From the NCBI GenBank assembly GCA_037577475.1, contig CM075183.1:12054471-12118470 (forward strand): a stretch of DNA of 64,000 nucleotides. Direction: 5' to 3'. The position numbers and the translations under genes were made by a program. Within the stretch, counting starts at the first letter, position 1, and each line of letters begins with the position of its first letter. Source of the stretch: Chaunax sp. Z400. Taxonomy: Eukaryota > Chordata > Actinopteri > Lophiiformes > Chaunacidae. The notes beneath the pieces were generated by a model. It had not been told where the DNA came from. It saw nothing but the letters and a program-made list of their open reading frames with translations, and ran no database searches. Shown one piece after another: positions 1 to 12,164 of this stretch.

Positions 1-1398
1 TTAAAAAAAGATTTACAATTTTTTTTAATTAATCACATAAGCTAATTTCCTCCCACGTTATTATAATGTAAACGGAATGTAAAAAATACTATGTGCCCTC
101 CGATAAACTGATGTACAGGCCACAGACCCATGGTGGTAAAATGAGACCCTGACCAAATTGATAATTAATGAGTAGTTTGGATCCAGTCAAATATGGGTCT
201 CAGGTCGGGTCTCTGTTCATTCTGTGAAAATGTCTACCTCAGATGTGCTCTTTTAAAAAAAGGGAGCAAAAGCACACATGCTATGTCAGTGCTGGCATGG
301 AAGTATTCAACTGAGGTAAAAAATAAAAAATAAAATACCATGTTTCCGTTTGTCACAAAGCTCCAAAATCCCTCTGTGGTGTCTTTGCACAGGCAGCACA
401 GATTTGATGAGTGGAGTTAGATGGTTCGAGGATATTTGTTCTGACCTGGCACAAACTCATCAAGAACAGAGACGGAAAGCTTTTCGTCAAGATACCGGTC
501 ACACTTTGCTCCTCACTTCAGTCTCCTTTTCATCTGTACAGCTCTCACTTTTCTCCTTTTGTCCTCATTTCTTCCTCCATGCCTCCTCCAAAACAAGGAG
601 CCTCTCCAAAGCTTTTCCTTTTAGCTCCTTCAGCTCCCTGAAGACAGACAGACAGGGAGGCAGGCTTTGGGGGATGGGGTGATGGTGGTACTGATGGGGG
701 ATGGAGGAGATGGTGTGAGGAACAGTGTTCCCAGAATGTCAACACCCATACGTGCATAATGACATGAACACACACACACAAAAAACAAATAACCACCTTA
801 CCCACTGGCACACACGCTCGCGTACACCTGCTGCCAGTCTTTCCACCCAAACCCCCTATGAGGCCCGTCTGTGGTTTAATTGGTGTAATTATATTTGCAT
901 AAGTCTCTCATGTTTCACCTAACACACACACACAGACATGCACACACTCCTGACAAGTTTTAATAGGCAGGATAATTGAATATGATTCCCATTAGTGCCC
1001 TAAAGGATCTATCTGTGTACTCTGCAAAGGATCACAGCTCCATACGTTTATACTTAGACGAATGCGATTGTATTTACCACTAGTTCTGCTGTTAATTATA
1101 GGCTTCAAAGGTTAATGAATTCATCATATTTCTTACAGTTGTTAGAGATCTAACACCCTAAGTTAAAAAAAAAAAATGTAACAAAGAAACTGAACCTGAA
1201 AAACTCTTTGATTTCTGCCCAGTAACAAAGTCGTTGCTGTACCTCATTAAAAAAACTGCCAATAAAAAATAATGAAAATAATGAGGAAAGCTTAAAATGG
1301 AAATGAACTTGACATGATCCCAAGTGTAATTTCTCCCCCTAATTATTACTAGGTTGCAGCTTATTATGTTAGAATAAGTGAGCAGCAACAAGAGCAAC

Positions 1399-1457
1399 GT
1401 AATTATTAGCTCCACAATGCAACTGATCTTCAGTTGCATTGTGGAGCTAATAATTAC
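1399..1457. repeat. Perfect inverted repeat, 28-bp arms, 3-base loop
   Basis: The left arm (1399-1426) and right arm (1430-1457) are exact reverse complements, separated by TCT. The arms begin GTAATTATTAGCTCCACAAT. No mismatch or bulge is present. Confidence 0.95.
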
Positions 1458-1639
1458 TTTGATTAAATAGTTCCAAGATATTTACACGAACTGGAAGAGG
1501 CCTTGAGGTGGAAGGATTTATTCTAAGGATAGTTAAATATCATAACATACAGTATATTTACATTTTATTAGAAAACCTGTGCTTTTGTATTACTTAAATT
1601 ATCACATCAAACCTCTGATTTATAGGTAATTTTAAGGAT

Positions 1640-1825
1640 GCAAGCAACCATTAACACTTACATTCACACCTACGGGCATGTTTTTGGACTATGCGAGAAG
1701 CTGGAACACCCAGAGGGAACCCACACACATACGAGGAGAAAAACATGAATAGTACATACAGAAAGACCCCAGGTTTGGGATTAGAACCAAAAACCTTCTT
1801 GGTGTGGGGCAACAGTGGTGCCTTA
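1640..1825. repeat. Common teleost interspersed repeat
   Basis: Reads TGTTTTTGGACTATGCGAGA, then AACACCCAGAGGGAACCCAC, ACAGAAAGACCCCAG, GGGATTAGAACC and GGCAACAGTGGTGCC. I recognise this order from many fish loci (family name not certain). It is a diverged copy. Confidence 0.55.
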
Positions 1826-1849
1826 AATTAAAATACTGTATCTCAGTAA

Positions 1850-2250
1850 CAGATAGCTGTCAGTGTACCGTGGATGTGGACCAGGTCTGACCACCATCCA
1901 TTATCAATGACTCCCCACATCAAGACACCACCACCAAAATGGTCCACTTCCTGAATGTATGTGGCAGGATAGTGTCCCTAACGACGACGATACACATGCC
2001 TACGACCAGCAGCTCTGTGCAAGTTAAATCTGGACTTGTCACTAGATGTGATCTGCCTCCACTGTGCAATGTGCCATAACATCTGTAACATCTGTGTTAC
2101 ACGAGTCTTCAGAGCTCCGGCCATCAGCATCATCAGCATCCCAACTGTGTGGTTATGTAAGTTTTGTAGAATCCGTGGCATCATCAGTTGTTTCAGTGGG
2201 ACATTATTTAGATGTGGGATTTTACCGCCTTGGCCAGGTGTTTTCAATCA
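1850..2250 (-). mobile_element. Tc1/mariner-type transposase relic
   Basis: The minus strand encodes WRQITSSDKSRFNL, with the first catalytic Asp of the DDE/D domain in a SSDKSRF context, then GRRHVYRRR and, after a stop and frame change, YPATYIQEVDHFGGG and MWGVIDN. These match the central part of Tc1-like transposases. The helix-turn-helix end, the remaining catalytic residues and terminal repeats are not recognisable. It is an old inactive copy. Confidence 0.75.
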
Positions 2251-3182
2251 TGCACAAAAAAATCTCACCAACATCATTGTTTACTCTGAAATGCATCAAT
2301 TACTGCTATTTCTACGTTATGACTAAATGATGGTTATTCGTGATTTAACATGTTTTGCTTGTTGGTACTTAAAAAAGTAATTTCAGTGTAGCACATGTTT
2401 GTTTCAATAGAGTAGGGCTAGTGAAAGGAAAATATTGGGTTTTTAAAATTGTGCGTTTCTACTGTTGCTTAGTATATAAAGAAAGGTTGTGCTTTCCTTA
2501 ATTATTCATCTTCTCATGACCTTTCTTTTGTTCTTTTTTTTTCCCTCATAACATTTGTGCTTATAACCAGGTCGGGTGCCACACCTCTTGTAGATTCTGC
2601 TGATGTCAAACAAGCTCATGGTTCACCTGTTAACCTCTGTCAGTATCATGGCCTCTCACATATCACTGCTGGCTTACATTACAAACTGTATGCTGCCAGT
2701 ATATTACTTGTTTTACATATGATTAATAAGGAGGAAGTGATACAGAAGCAAGAAAGTTCCCATCACAATAGTTTGCATGCAAAATAGCTTAAAGATATTC
2801 TAAAAAAGAATATTTTCACACAATTTCATTCAAAATTATCACCTGTTATCTGTTAAAAATGCATCGAAATGAAAAATGAAATCCAATTTTCTTCACCTCA
2901 TAGTGATTTTGAAGGTTTTGAACATATCACACCATCATGGCCAGCAGTGGTGTGACAGCAGTTTTACATAATGTTGCATTTTTTAGGCTTTTCTTTTTTT
3001 ATTCACGGAATTTTTTCTTTTTAAACTATCTCCATCCCCCATCTCTCTTTCTCTCTCTCGCTTTCATTTATGAACCCAACTCACCTACGCTATCCACCGC
3101 TCCCACTCCCCTTCCTCCTCCACCTCCTCATTTTTCATACACACACACCAAACCCCTCACCTAAAAATGAATTCTGATTTTC

Positions 3183-3184
<2 letters not shown>

Positions 3185-3217
<33 letters not shown>
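3185..3217. repeat. (CT)n microsatellite
   Basis: Pure CT run flanked by further CT-rich and, to the right, GA-rich sequence. Confidence 0.95.
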
Positions 3218-3221
<4 letters not shown>

Positions 3222-3275
3222 GGATGAGGGTCTCTGGGTCTTTTGTTCATCCACCCGCTTATGTGGCCTCATCCG

Positions 3276-3289
3276 GTTGCCACAGCAAC
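3276..3289. promoter_or_regulatory. Palindromic RFX X-box-like site
   Basis: GTTGCCACAGCAAC fits the RFX X-box form GTNRCC-N-RGYAAC, and the symmetry extends outward to CCGGTTGC/GCAACCGG (3273-3292). It sits next to a (CT)n tract. The target gene is unknown. Confidence 0.5.
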
Positions 3290-4317
3290 CGGGTGTACAC
3301 ATACTGTTGCTCCAGGAGAGAAATCACGATGGAAAAGAGGACAGGATGCAGACAGATGAGAGAGAGGGAGGATGAAAGGGAGGAGATGGAAAAGAGAGAG
3401 AAAGCAAAAAAGAAAAAACTCGATATAGAAACATGGAGTGGCCAAGAAAAAGAAGGAAATTGATAATAAAGGGAAGAGAGGAAGGACAAAAGGATATAGA
3501 AATGAATGAACATAGGAATGATAATGATTGTTATTCTAATGAAATGAACATATAATATTAACCCCTAAACAAATGGATACATGTGTTTCCTGTGGCTCAG
3601 AATTTCTTCATTTTCCATCTATTTCTAAGGCAAAAAACAATTATTAAGAATTCTTTTTAGATGCACAGCAATCTCTCCATCAAATCTAATGCATTCTGTC
3701 CTGGAACTCATCTCACATGTTTCATATCAGATGAACAAGACATTAAAGCTTACTGTGCCACAGTCGCACACTGCAAAATATTCCAGTGTCAGTGAAGTAG
3801 TTCAAATGCAAAATGTACAACAATGATAATGCAGAATGTGGAGAGAAACAAGCCAGTAGCACAAAGCCTCTTCTCCACCTTACATACTCAGAAAACTTGG
3901 ACTTAAAATTTGCTTAATTACACCAAAAAGAAAAGAAAAGAAAAGAAATTAGTTGAGCTCAAATTTATAGCTCTACCAAAATACATCATGTAGAATGGAA
4001 AGAAGAGAGGAATACAGGCATTAAATTCATTTCCTGTGTATTATCTCATATAGTCTTATTCTCATATGGTCTGTTTTGCACCAGAATGATTTATTTCTAA
4101 CAATGGCATCAGAAACACCAAAGGAAAAAGCACAAAAAAGAAGACAACATAAAATGGGTAGGAAAAACTAAAAATGATGAGGAGCAAAGGTGAGAGGAAG
4201 AGAGAGAATAAAAGCCAGCATCCTCATCGGGGAAGCATCTTCCTCCAGCCAGTTGTCTGTGTTTGCTGTATTAGACACCCTGTAGGTATCCAAACCCTGC
4301 AGACAAGCAACCATCTG

Positions 4318-4361
4318 CCATCTTGGCTCCAGTCCAACACTGCCCTGTGGAGCCAAGATGG
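4318..4361. repeat. Inverted repeat with YY1-like ends
   Basis: CCATCTTGGCTCCA (4318-4331) and its exact reverse complement (4348-4361) flank a 16-base spacer. Each arm holds CCATCTTGG, similar to a YY1 site. Confidence 0.85.
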
Positions 4362-4700
4362 TGCCGAGTAACACACAGTCAAAAAGAAACACATTCAAGA
4401 CATTTTATTACATAGTACGACATGCAAATAGGCAAAAGCCATAAGAAAAATAGAAAGGTTAGTGTGTTCTTATAGTCGAGTGTAAGTTAAAAGCTTTTTA
4501 TATGAAAACAGAGATGGCAGCCAACAAGAAGAACACATAACAATAAATGAAAATCCAACAATTAGTCAATAATGTAACAAGACCCATGAGAAGAATAGAT
4601 AGATGTTGCCAAACTGGGAAGAATGGGAGGCTTTGTGTGACTCTGACTTGGAGTCATTCACACAATATTCCAAAATGGTTCAATATCCCCATTTATTTAT

Positions 4701-4703
<3 letters not shown>

Positions 4704-4776
<73 letters not shown>
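4704..4776. repeat. (TA)n microsatellite
   Basis: About 36 uninterrupted TA units. Confidence 0.98.
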
Positions 4777-4781
<5 letters not shown>

Positions 4782-6808
4782 CAGCAAATCTGGGAGCTTT
4801 GTCAGCACCACTTTAATGAGAAAAGTAAATGTCACTCGTCATAGACCGTAATAGAAAGCTACCACAATTAGTTTACCACACAACATACAAAATAGATCAA
4901 TAGATAGTAGTTAGCAAACAGCTTAGTCACCCAAATAAGTGATAAAGTAACTTAAGCACAGACAAAAAGCATCTTAAATGCGTCTCTGGCTGGAAAACAA
5001 CCTGACATCCAGGTGCTCCATAAATGCGGCTGTTTGTTGTTTCTTACCTGGAATAATTCAAATCAGTTGCTCTCACAGGGATCCTTGAGAGGGTTCAAAA
5101 GGGTCCCTGGCACTGCGGCCGTCCTGACAAATGTATCTGATTGATTCATGTCCATATTACAGCTTATGAATTTCACCAAAACATTACCCCGTTTTAATAT
5201 ACTTCCTTTTCTCCTGCCTGTGTGTGTGTGTGGTTTTGAGTTTTGTGTGTGTTCGTCTGGGGACGAGTTCAGTGCGATGACTTTTGCTTTGGAGTGAAAT
5301 GGCGTTGGTGGAGGTCTGCACTCTCCGAGTGCTTTCTAGTTCTACAAGGAATTAGAGCTTCGAGGCTAATATAAACCTTGTTCTCACTCAGCCGCTAGTA
5401 AATACAGTCTGAATGATGTGATCACTGTCAAAATGTCAAGAAGCTGAAAACAAATCAAACATAAAACCTCAACAAAAATAAATTGTACCTATGGTGGTGG
5501 AAAACTTAAGATGATGTAGCTTAGAAGCTAAAAACATGTATTAATGTATCATATTATAGGCTACTTGACCTGCTGCCTCCTGACAAGCAAACAATCTAGC
5601 AAAGAGTTATTTATATAGCACTTTTTAAGCATTACTTACAATCAACTTTACAGGAAAAAAGCATTAAAAGATAAAAGAGCAATTAGATATATGGATGTAA
5701 TGCTGATATGAGCTGCAGCCAACTTCTTATCTAGATGACAAATGAGGATACGAGATGAGCGTTAACACTTGCTGACATCTCTTTGGAGCAAATGAGATGA
5801 ACAGGCATCCCCTGACTGGTTTGTAAAGTCAGTTCTGGTCTGCATGCAGAGCTAGCGATCTGAACACTGATTGGCTGAGCAAAGGAAAGGCAGAGAGATA
5901 TAGAGAAGCTATCCTAGCGATTAACTACGCCAAATGCACAAACATGCACACAGAGACGGATCATGGCACTGCTGATCCAGACTCATTGGCTTCAGTTCAA
6001 TCTCAAACACACACACACACACACTCACACACAGACACATGCACAGACTCTTTACTGGCAGTTCTCTACTATTCTCTCATGAATACACTATATATACTCA
6101 AGCTCAGAAGCCACCAGAGGATAAACCTAAAAAATTAAATTGTGAAGAAATTCATCATCTTATCCAGAAGTACTGGTATATTTATGCTTTTTGTGTTGTT
6201 TACCTTTTTGGTTAGAATAAATACCATTTATGAGACAACTGGATAAATAACCTGAAGTAAAGAAAGGATTGAGAGGCACATAAATGACAGGTGGAGAGTT
6301 AGCAGAAGTCTATAAGCATGAAGTTGAAGTGTTTGGATGGGCAGGTGCTCAAATGTTTCCGAGTGAACCCAACAGTGGGAGAAAATACAACATATCTCTG
6401 CAAACATTTGTGTTTGACTACTGTTAGCTCAGCTCACTAGCGAGTTAGCGGCTAGCTGCCCAACTACAGCAGTTCACCCACAAGTAGTCTGTAATTCACC
6501 AAAGTTTGAAAACAGAATATTTATGGATTTATTTCACTATGGAAAATTTAGCTATATGCAGAACTTCATAGGTACTGGAAGTAGAGAGTCCGTCTTTGCT
6601 ATAGAAAAGGTGAAAAATACATTCTTGTTAGTTGTATGGGTTTTTTTTTACTTCTATTTTTTAGTTGTCTATATATCATAATGCAACTCTGAAAAGTACA
6701 TTTTTGATTTTTCCTTTCTTTTCTTTTTCCATCTTTACTTTTTTTAGTTTTTTTTATATTCTCTTCTCTATTCCCTTTTTTTCTTTACACAAAGTTATTT
6801 TCTTCTTT

Positions 6809-6853
6809 TATATATATATGTTTATATATATATATGTTTATATTTATATATAT
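6809..6853. repeat. AT-rich tandem repeat (TA runs with GTTTA spacers)
   Basis: TA dinucleotide runs broken by two GTTTATA units. Confidence 0.8.
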
Positions 6854-7286
6854 CCTAAATAATTAACGATAATTATGATGAACCTTAGACTTATTATCTA
6901 AAAGTGATGGAGTAATGCCCTCATGGAAACCTGAGTAGCCTTGTTTGCAAATACAGTATGTAAACATTTATTTTTTACCAAATGCAAAATAAAAGGAAAA
7001 CATTCACTTATTAAAACCCAAATATATTTTTTTAAAAACCTTCATCCCACCTTTTTCTTAGCTACATTATGTTTATTTCATCTATAAAAAATGTTATTGA
7101 TCCTGTTTGTTTGAGTCTGGAGTTCTCACTGATGACATAATCTACATCAGGTCATAGGGTTTACATGTGTCCAGTGTCTATATAATTACAGATTACATAT
7201 ACACACATGTATGATTACACCACACACACGTGTATCTACTTAATCCTAAAATCATTGACATGTGGTGAAAGTCAGCATATTTCAAT

Positions 7287-7430
<144 letters not shown>

Positions 7431-10400
7431 ATCTGCAGGATTAGTGACTGTGGATTGAGACTGAGATTAAATTCGACATCAAGCGGGGGCTCCTCCTGCA
7501 GAAAGACAGATTAATGTGTGTGTTTGTGTGTTAGTTTAGTTTTTATTAATAGCATCTTACATTAGAGGTGCTGCCCTAATTTTAAGTGGGTTAATATTAT
7601 CTGTCCACATTTGTTTGCTCCAGTCAAACACACCTTAGAATCACCTTTAAATTAAATACAAAAAAGAAGACAATATCTTACTTATATGATGCAATCTTAC
7701 AGGCTTTTGAGACTGGACCAACTGCATGCTGAGACCTCACTCAAACGCTTACACTCACAATATTATTATCATAAAATGCAACGCAATTTAAAATCTTGCA
7801 GAGCAGAAGATCTGCAAATGCACACTTATTTTGTATTGAAGCTGTAAATCAATTATCTGTATGATGTTTGCACCAGAAGAGAAAATCTGTTTAAGAAATG
7901 CATTTTCATTCCTCTATAGCTCTAGTAATAAATAAAAGCTCAGAATGAAATGAAAATATAATACAATGACATTTTCTCTTCTTCTCTTATTCCACAAATT
8001 TCTCCATCCTCATACACACAAACAAATACGTGCAGACCCCCCCTCATTCTTCAGTTTTGACCTTTAAATACACTCAGTTTTTTTACTATCTATGTTGAAA
8101 CATGGGCACAACATGAATTTGCCTTTGGGCCCCTGTTCACAATCACACAATCAATGCTTTCTGACATTTGGGAGGGGAGGATTGGAGATGCATATGAGAG
8201 TCTGTGCATACACGAGTGTGCATACATTTAACTGTGAGTGCAAACCACCCACCTGATAAACAGGTGGGATAAATCATTTCGAACCAGCACCTTGTTATTT
8301 AAGTACTCATTTGAAAGCCTGCATCGTGAACGTGTGTGAGTGTAAATGAAACACGGCCTTATTGTCATTGCCATTTTCCTCTACATATTGAAGTTTTGTA
8401 CCTTTAAAGAACACACTGTTGTGTACGTCTAATACAAACCTGCTGTTACCCCTTGAGAATTCCAGCAAAAAAAAGTATCACCTATATAAATTATACAAGT
8501 ATAAATAGTATAGTAGACCATATTGTGAATCTGAAAAGCCATCTGATAACACACAATACAAATACTGTCTGCACACTGCGAAATCAATACACATCTGATC
8601 CAGCTATCCCAGCTAATGGAGGCCAAAGCAGCTGAAGGTATCGACAGTATGTGTGCAGCAGCATCGAATCAATATCTGCCACTTAAACCATGGAAATACT
8701 TCAGAATAATAATAATTAAAACAAACCATGTTGCTAAAATTATGCTGTCAAACTGACAAACAATTCTTGGCACAGAAATGTTTCACCATATGGCGTATAG
8801 GAAAACTGCACAGGCCTCCTGAATATTCAATAAACTGTAAAGCACTGCAGAGGCAACACTGTCAGTATGGGATTGGGTTGCTCTGCATGCACAGAAGTGG
8901 ACAAATTGACAAGCTTAGGCAATTTTGTGGTGTCCTGTGGACAATGTGAATCATGACGAAAGAAGTAGTTTAAAGGGATGTGCTCCCTGTTGCCTCATCC
9001 CAACCATCTGCCTTGAGTGCAGCTCCTTGACTCAAGCTCTCGCTTCCTCCTCACCAGAGGTCCTGCCTCTCTTTTCAGTTTCTCAGCTGCACAATCTTCT
9101 CTGCCCTGCGGTCATCGTGGCCTTTGCTGCTACTCCTCTCCACTGCGCCAAACCTCTCAGGAACAAGGCTGACGATCACGGCTGTCATCATTTAGAGTCT
9201 CCTGTCTGTACCCCCTTTCATAGTTGCTCCTAGGATCATACCATCATCGAATTGGCAGCATTCGTTCCCTCTGCTGGCTGGAGGCCACTTGGCCTGCAGA
9301 TGGACTTGCGCAACGCGTTGTTCTTGGGCCTCCGGGGCTCGGAGGTTAAGGATAAGGTTAAAGGATATTCCAAGATTGTGTTGATTTACTCAAATACAAA
9401 AAAAAAATACAAAAAAAAGAAGACTACCATCTAAATAATGTAGCTTTTTACTTTTACAGCCAAACCAGTTGGAATCAGTGCCCGATTTTGCAAACTATAG
9501 TATGTACATTTTGGAAGAATTCATAATAAAAGAATTATGTCCTAAGGCATAAAAATTTGTCTAATGTGTGTCTGAGATGTTTTTTGCAGAACAAACAGTA
9601 TAATTACCACATTAAAGTCCTTAAAACACCACCTACTCCTGCTTCTTAGAAAGTATGAAACAAAGTTGTACTTATATTTTTCATTTTGTTGTGTAACTGC
9701 TGGACACAATATCTCCCCTATACTTAATCAGCGTGCCCATTCTCAGTGTACGCTCACCGGAGGCTTCAAATTTCCACGTCACACTTGCGAATGGTTGCGA
9801 ATTGGTCTCAGGCTGCAATATTTCAAGATTTAATCTGTTCACAATATTAAACACCACCTACAGTAATATTGTTAACAATAGACAAAGCTATGTTATGGCT
9901 CAACACATAGCAAGTGGCTTCAAGGTATTAGGGCATTCAACACAAAGACGCATGTCATCTGTCTAGACAGGAACAGAATCACCAAAACACAGTGACACAA
10001 TGTCTCATCACAATAGGATCAAAATAGCATTAATACCATGTTCAAAAACAGTCCCAAACTCTATTATCCCTCACTAAAATCCTCTTTGTATAGATTCACC
10101 CCAAAAAAAATCAGATTAAGAGATAAGAACAGGGCTTTTTATTTCACTTCAGTATTAAAGATTGTACTCATTCAGCTTCCTTTCAAGGAAAATATGGCAG
10201 TATTGAGTATATGGAGGGCTAAGATTATAAAATGTAGAGGTCATATTTGTTCTATCAGCTCCATTGTCTGCTATTCAATACTTCAAAATGACTTAATATT
10301 GAGGAAGAATTGCTTTTCATGAATCAGGCAGAACTTAGTCATACCGCCAGCGGCCATGATTGATTCAAACCCTGCCATTGTAATCCATTTGAGCCTGATT

Positions 10401-10473
10401 TGTTGTTTGGTTTTTAAATTGTATCGCATTAATCCGTCTCACGGTCCCAGTTGTGTCTGTCGTTGGCTTCGAT

Positions 10474-10484
10474 TGGATCAAAGG
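10474..10484. promoter_or_regulatory. TCF/LEF-like motif
   Basis: TGGATCAAAGG contains the TCF/LEF core ATCAAAGG in a locally non-repetitive block (10330-10520). A single motif match has low specificity. Confidence 0.25.
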
Positions 10485-11663
10485 GGTTGATTTAACTCCG
10501 TCAGGACAGTCAATAACTGTAACTAATGATACCATCTAAATAAAACATTCACAGACAAGGTCATATGAGGACAAAGGGCTTCAGGGAGAAGGAAAAGCAA
10601 TGATGGGCTAAAGGAGAGAAAGAAAAAAAAACAGCACAAGCAATACAAGTGGTGCTTCAGATGCTAAATAGAAGAGTGCAGCTCTAATAATGGTGACCTA
10701 GAACACATTTTACATTTTAACCGTGGTCTTTACATTTTCCTCAAGACAATCTAATACAAAACAGCAGCTGATTCTCATCATTTTTAATCCACTTCCTCTC
10801 ACTGGAAGCATTTCCTGAGCTTATCCTCGTGTCAGCAGCACAAAAGGTCTGCTGTTCTTGGTTGTGGTGTCATAAATCTATTTCAGCTCATGTAATCTGT
10901 TTAAAAACGTCAAGATGTTTTTTGTTTTTGTTTTTGAAATCAAAAAAGCACTCAGTAAAAAGGCTACGAGTCTGCAGCAATGACAATGCTAATATGTTGA
11001 TATTCAGGAGGTGTAATGTTTACTATGTTCACCATATCAGTAACATATGCTCATAAATAATATCAAAAACAATCAGCAGGTAGGTATTATTGATTGTGCT
11101 TCTCTGTAATTTTCGCTAATCATTCTGGATCCCATATTAATGATAACAAAATCAATCAGACAGTAACTTTACCCACCTGTAGCTAACATTACAACAGTCC
11201 ATCTGATGAACTCTGATTGGAACTTCAAGGTCTTGCTCTCCTGATTTTTTTTTATTCTATTTGTTTTGTTTTGCTTCCTAAATATTGGTTCAATTTTCAC
11301 ATAAAAGTCATATTTCAAACTCAATGATAAAAATAAATACATTTCTTCTTTCAGTAAAAAAAAAAACTTGTACTCCGTATGCATTCCTGTATTAAAATAA
11401 TCAACCTCCCCTAGAAAGTCCTCAAGTCCAGAAAAAAATGACTTCAGAAGTTCTCTGGTGCAAAGTAAGCAGCTAAATTTGTCCGTTCTCACCATTTTCC
11501 TCTCACTAAAATCAGAAGTGTTTTCTCATTTTAGAACTGCAGCCGTGTTGCAAGAGAATCTCATTTACATTTAAACATGATGATTTGTGTCTTATTTCTT
11601 TTTTCAACAGGAAACACACACTGCAGCCTTTTTATCTGGAAGTAAATAAAGAAATGTCAAATT

Positions 11664-11760
11664 AAGTCAAGTCAATTTTATTTGTACAGCAACACATCAC
11701 AGCAAACGTTACATGAAGACACTTTCCAAGAAGAGCAGTCTAGACCGCACTGTTTATTCT
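11664..11760. repeat. Fish interspersed repeat fragment (CAATTTTATTTGTACAGC)
   Basis: AAGTCAAGTCAATTTTATTT, then GTACAGC and TACATGAAGACACTTTCCAA resemble a common fish repeat 3' segment. A related piece occurs at 52571-52625. Confidence 0.4.
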
Positions 11761-11908
11761 TCAGAGAGCCAACAAAAGGAGGATAGATGCTGGTACCACT
11801 GGGACCTCTGTGGTCACTTTAATGGATTAGCTATTACACCTCACGTTGCATTTTAAATAAGCTTATAAATTCAGTTTGGCAACAGTAGCATCAGCTAATT
11901 TGGTCTTG

Positions 11909-11946
11909 GGGTGTGTGTGTGTGTGTGTGTTTCTGTGTGTGTGTGT
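11909..11946. repeat. (GT)n microsatellite, interrupted
   Basis: GT run with one TTCT interruption. Confidence 0.9.
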
Positions 11947-12091
11947 CACTCTGACCTTAAAACATGAGTTTAATCCCTAAGGAGATCCCCCAACGGTCCC
12001 AATACACTCTCCAACACGCAGACACACAGCTGGCTGGTCATAAGACGCACTCCCTATGGCGTGGGAACAAACCCATTTGACAGCAGACGGA

Positions 12092-12130
12092 GGGTGTGTG
12101 TGTGTGTGTTTGTGTGTGTATGTTTGTGTG

Positions 12131-12162
<32 letters not shown>
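12092..12162. repeat. (TG)n microsatellite, interrupted
   Basis: TG run with TTTG, TATG and TTAG interruptions. Confidence 0.93.
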
Positions 12163-12164
<2 letters not shown>

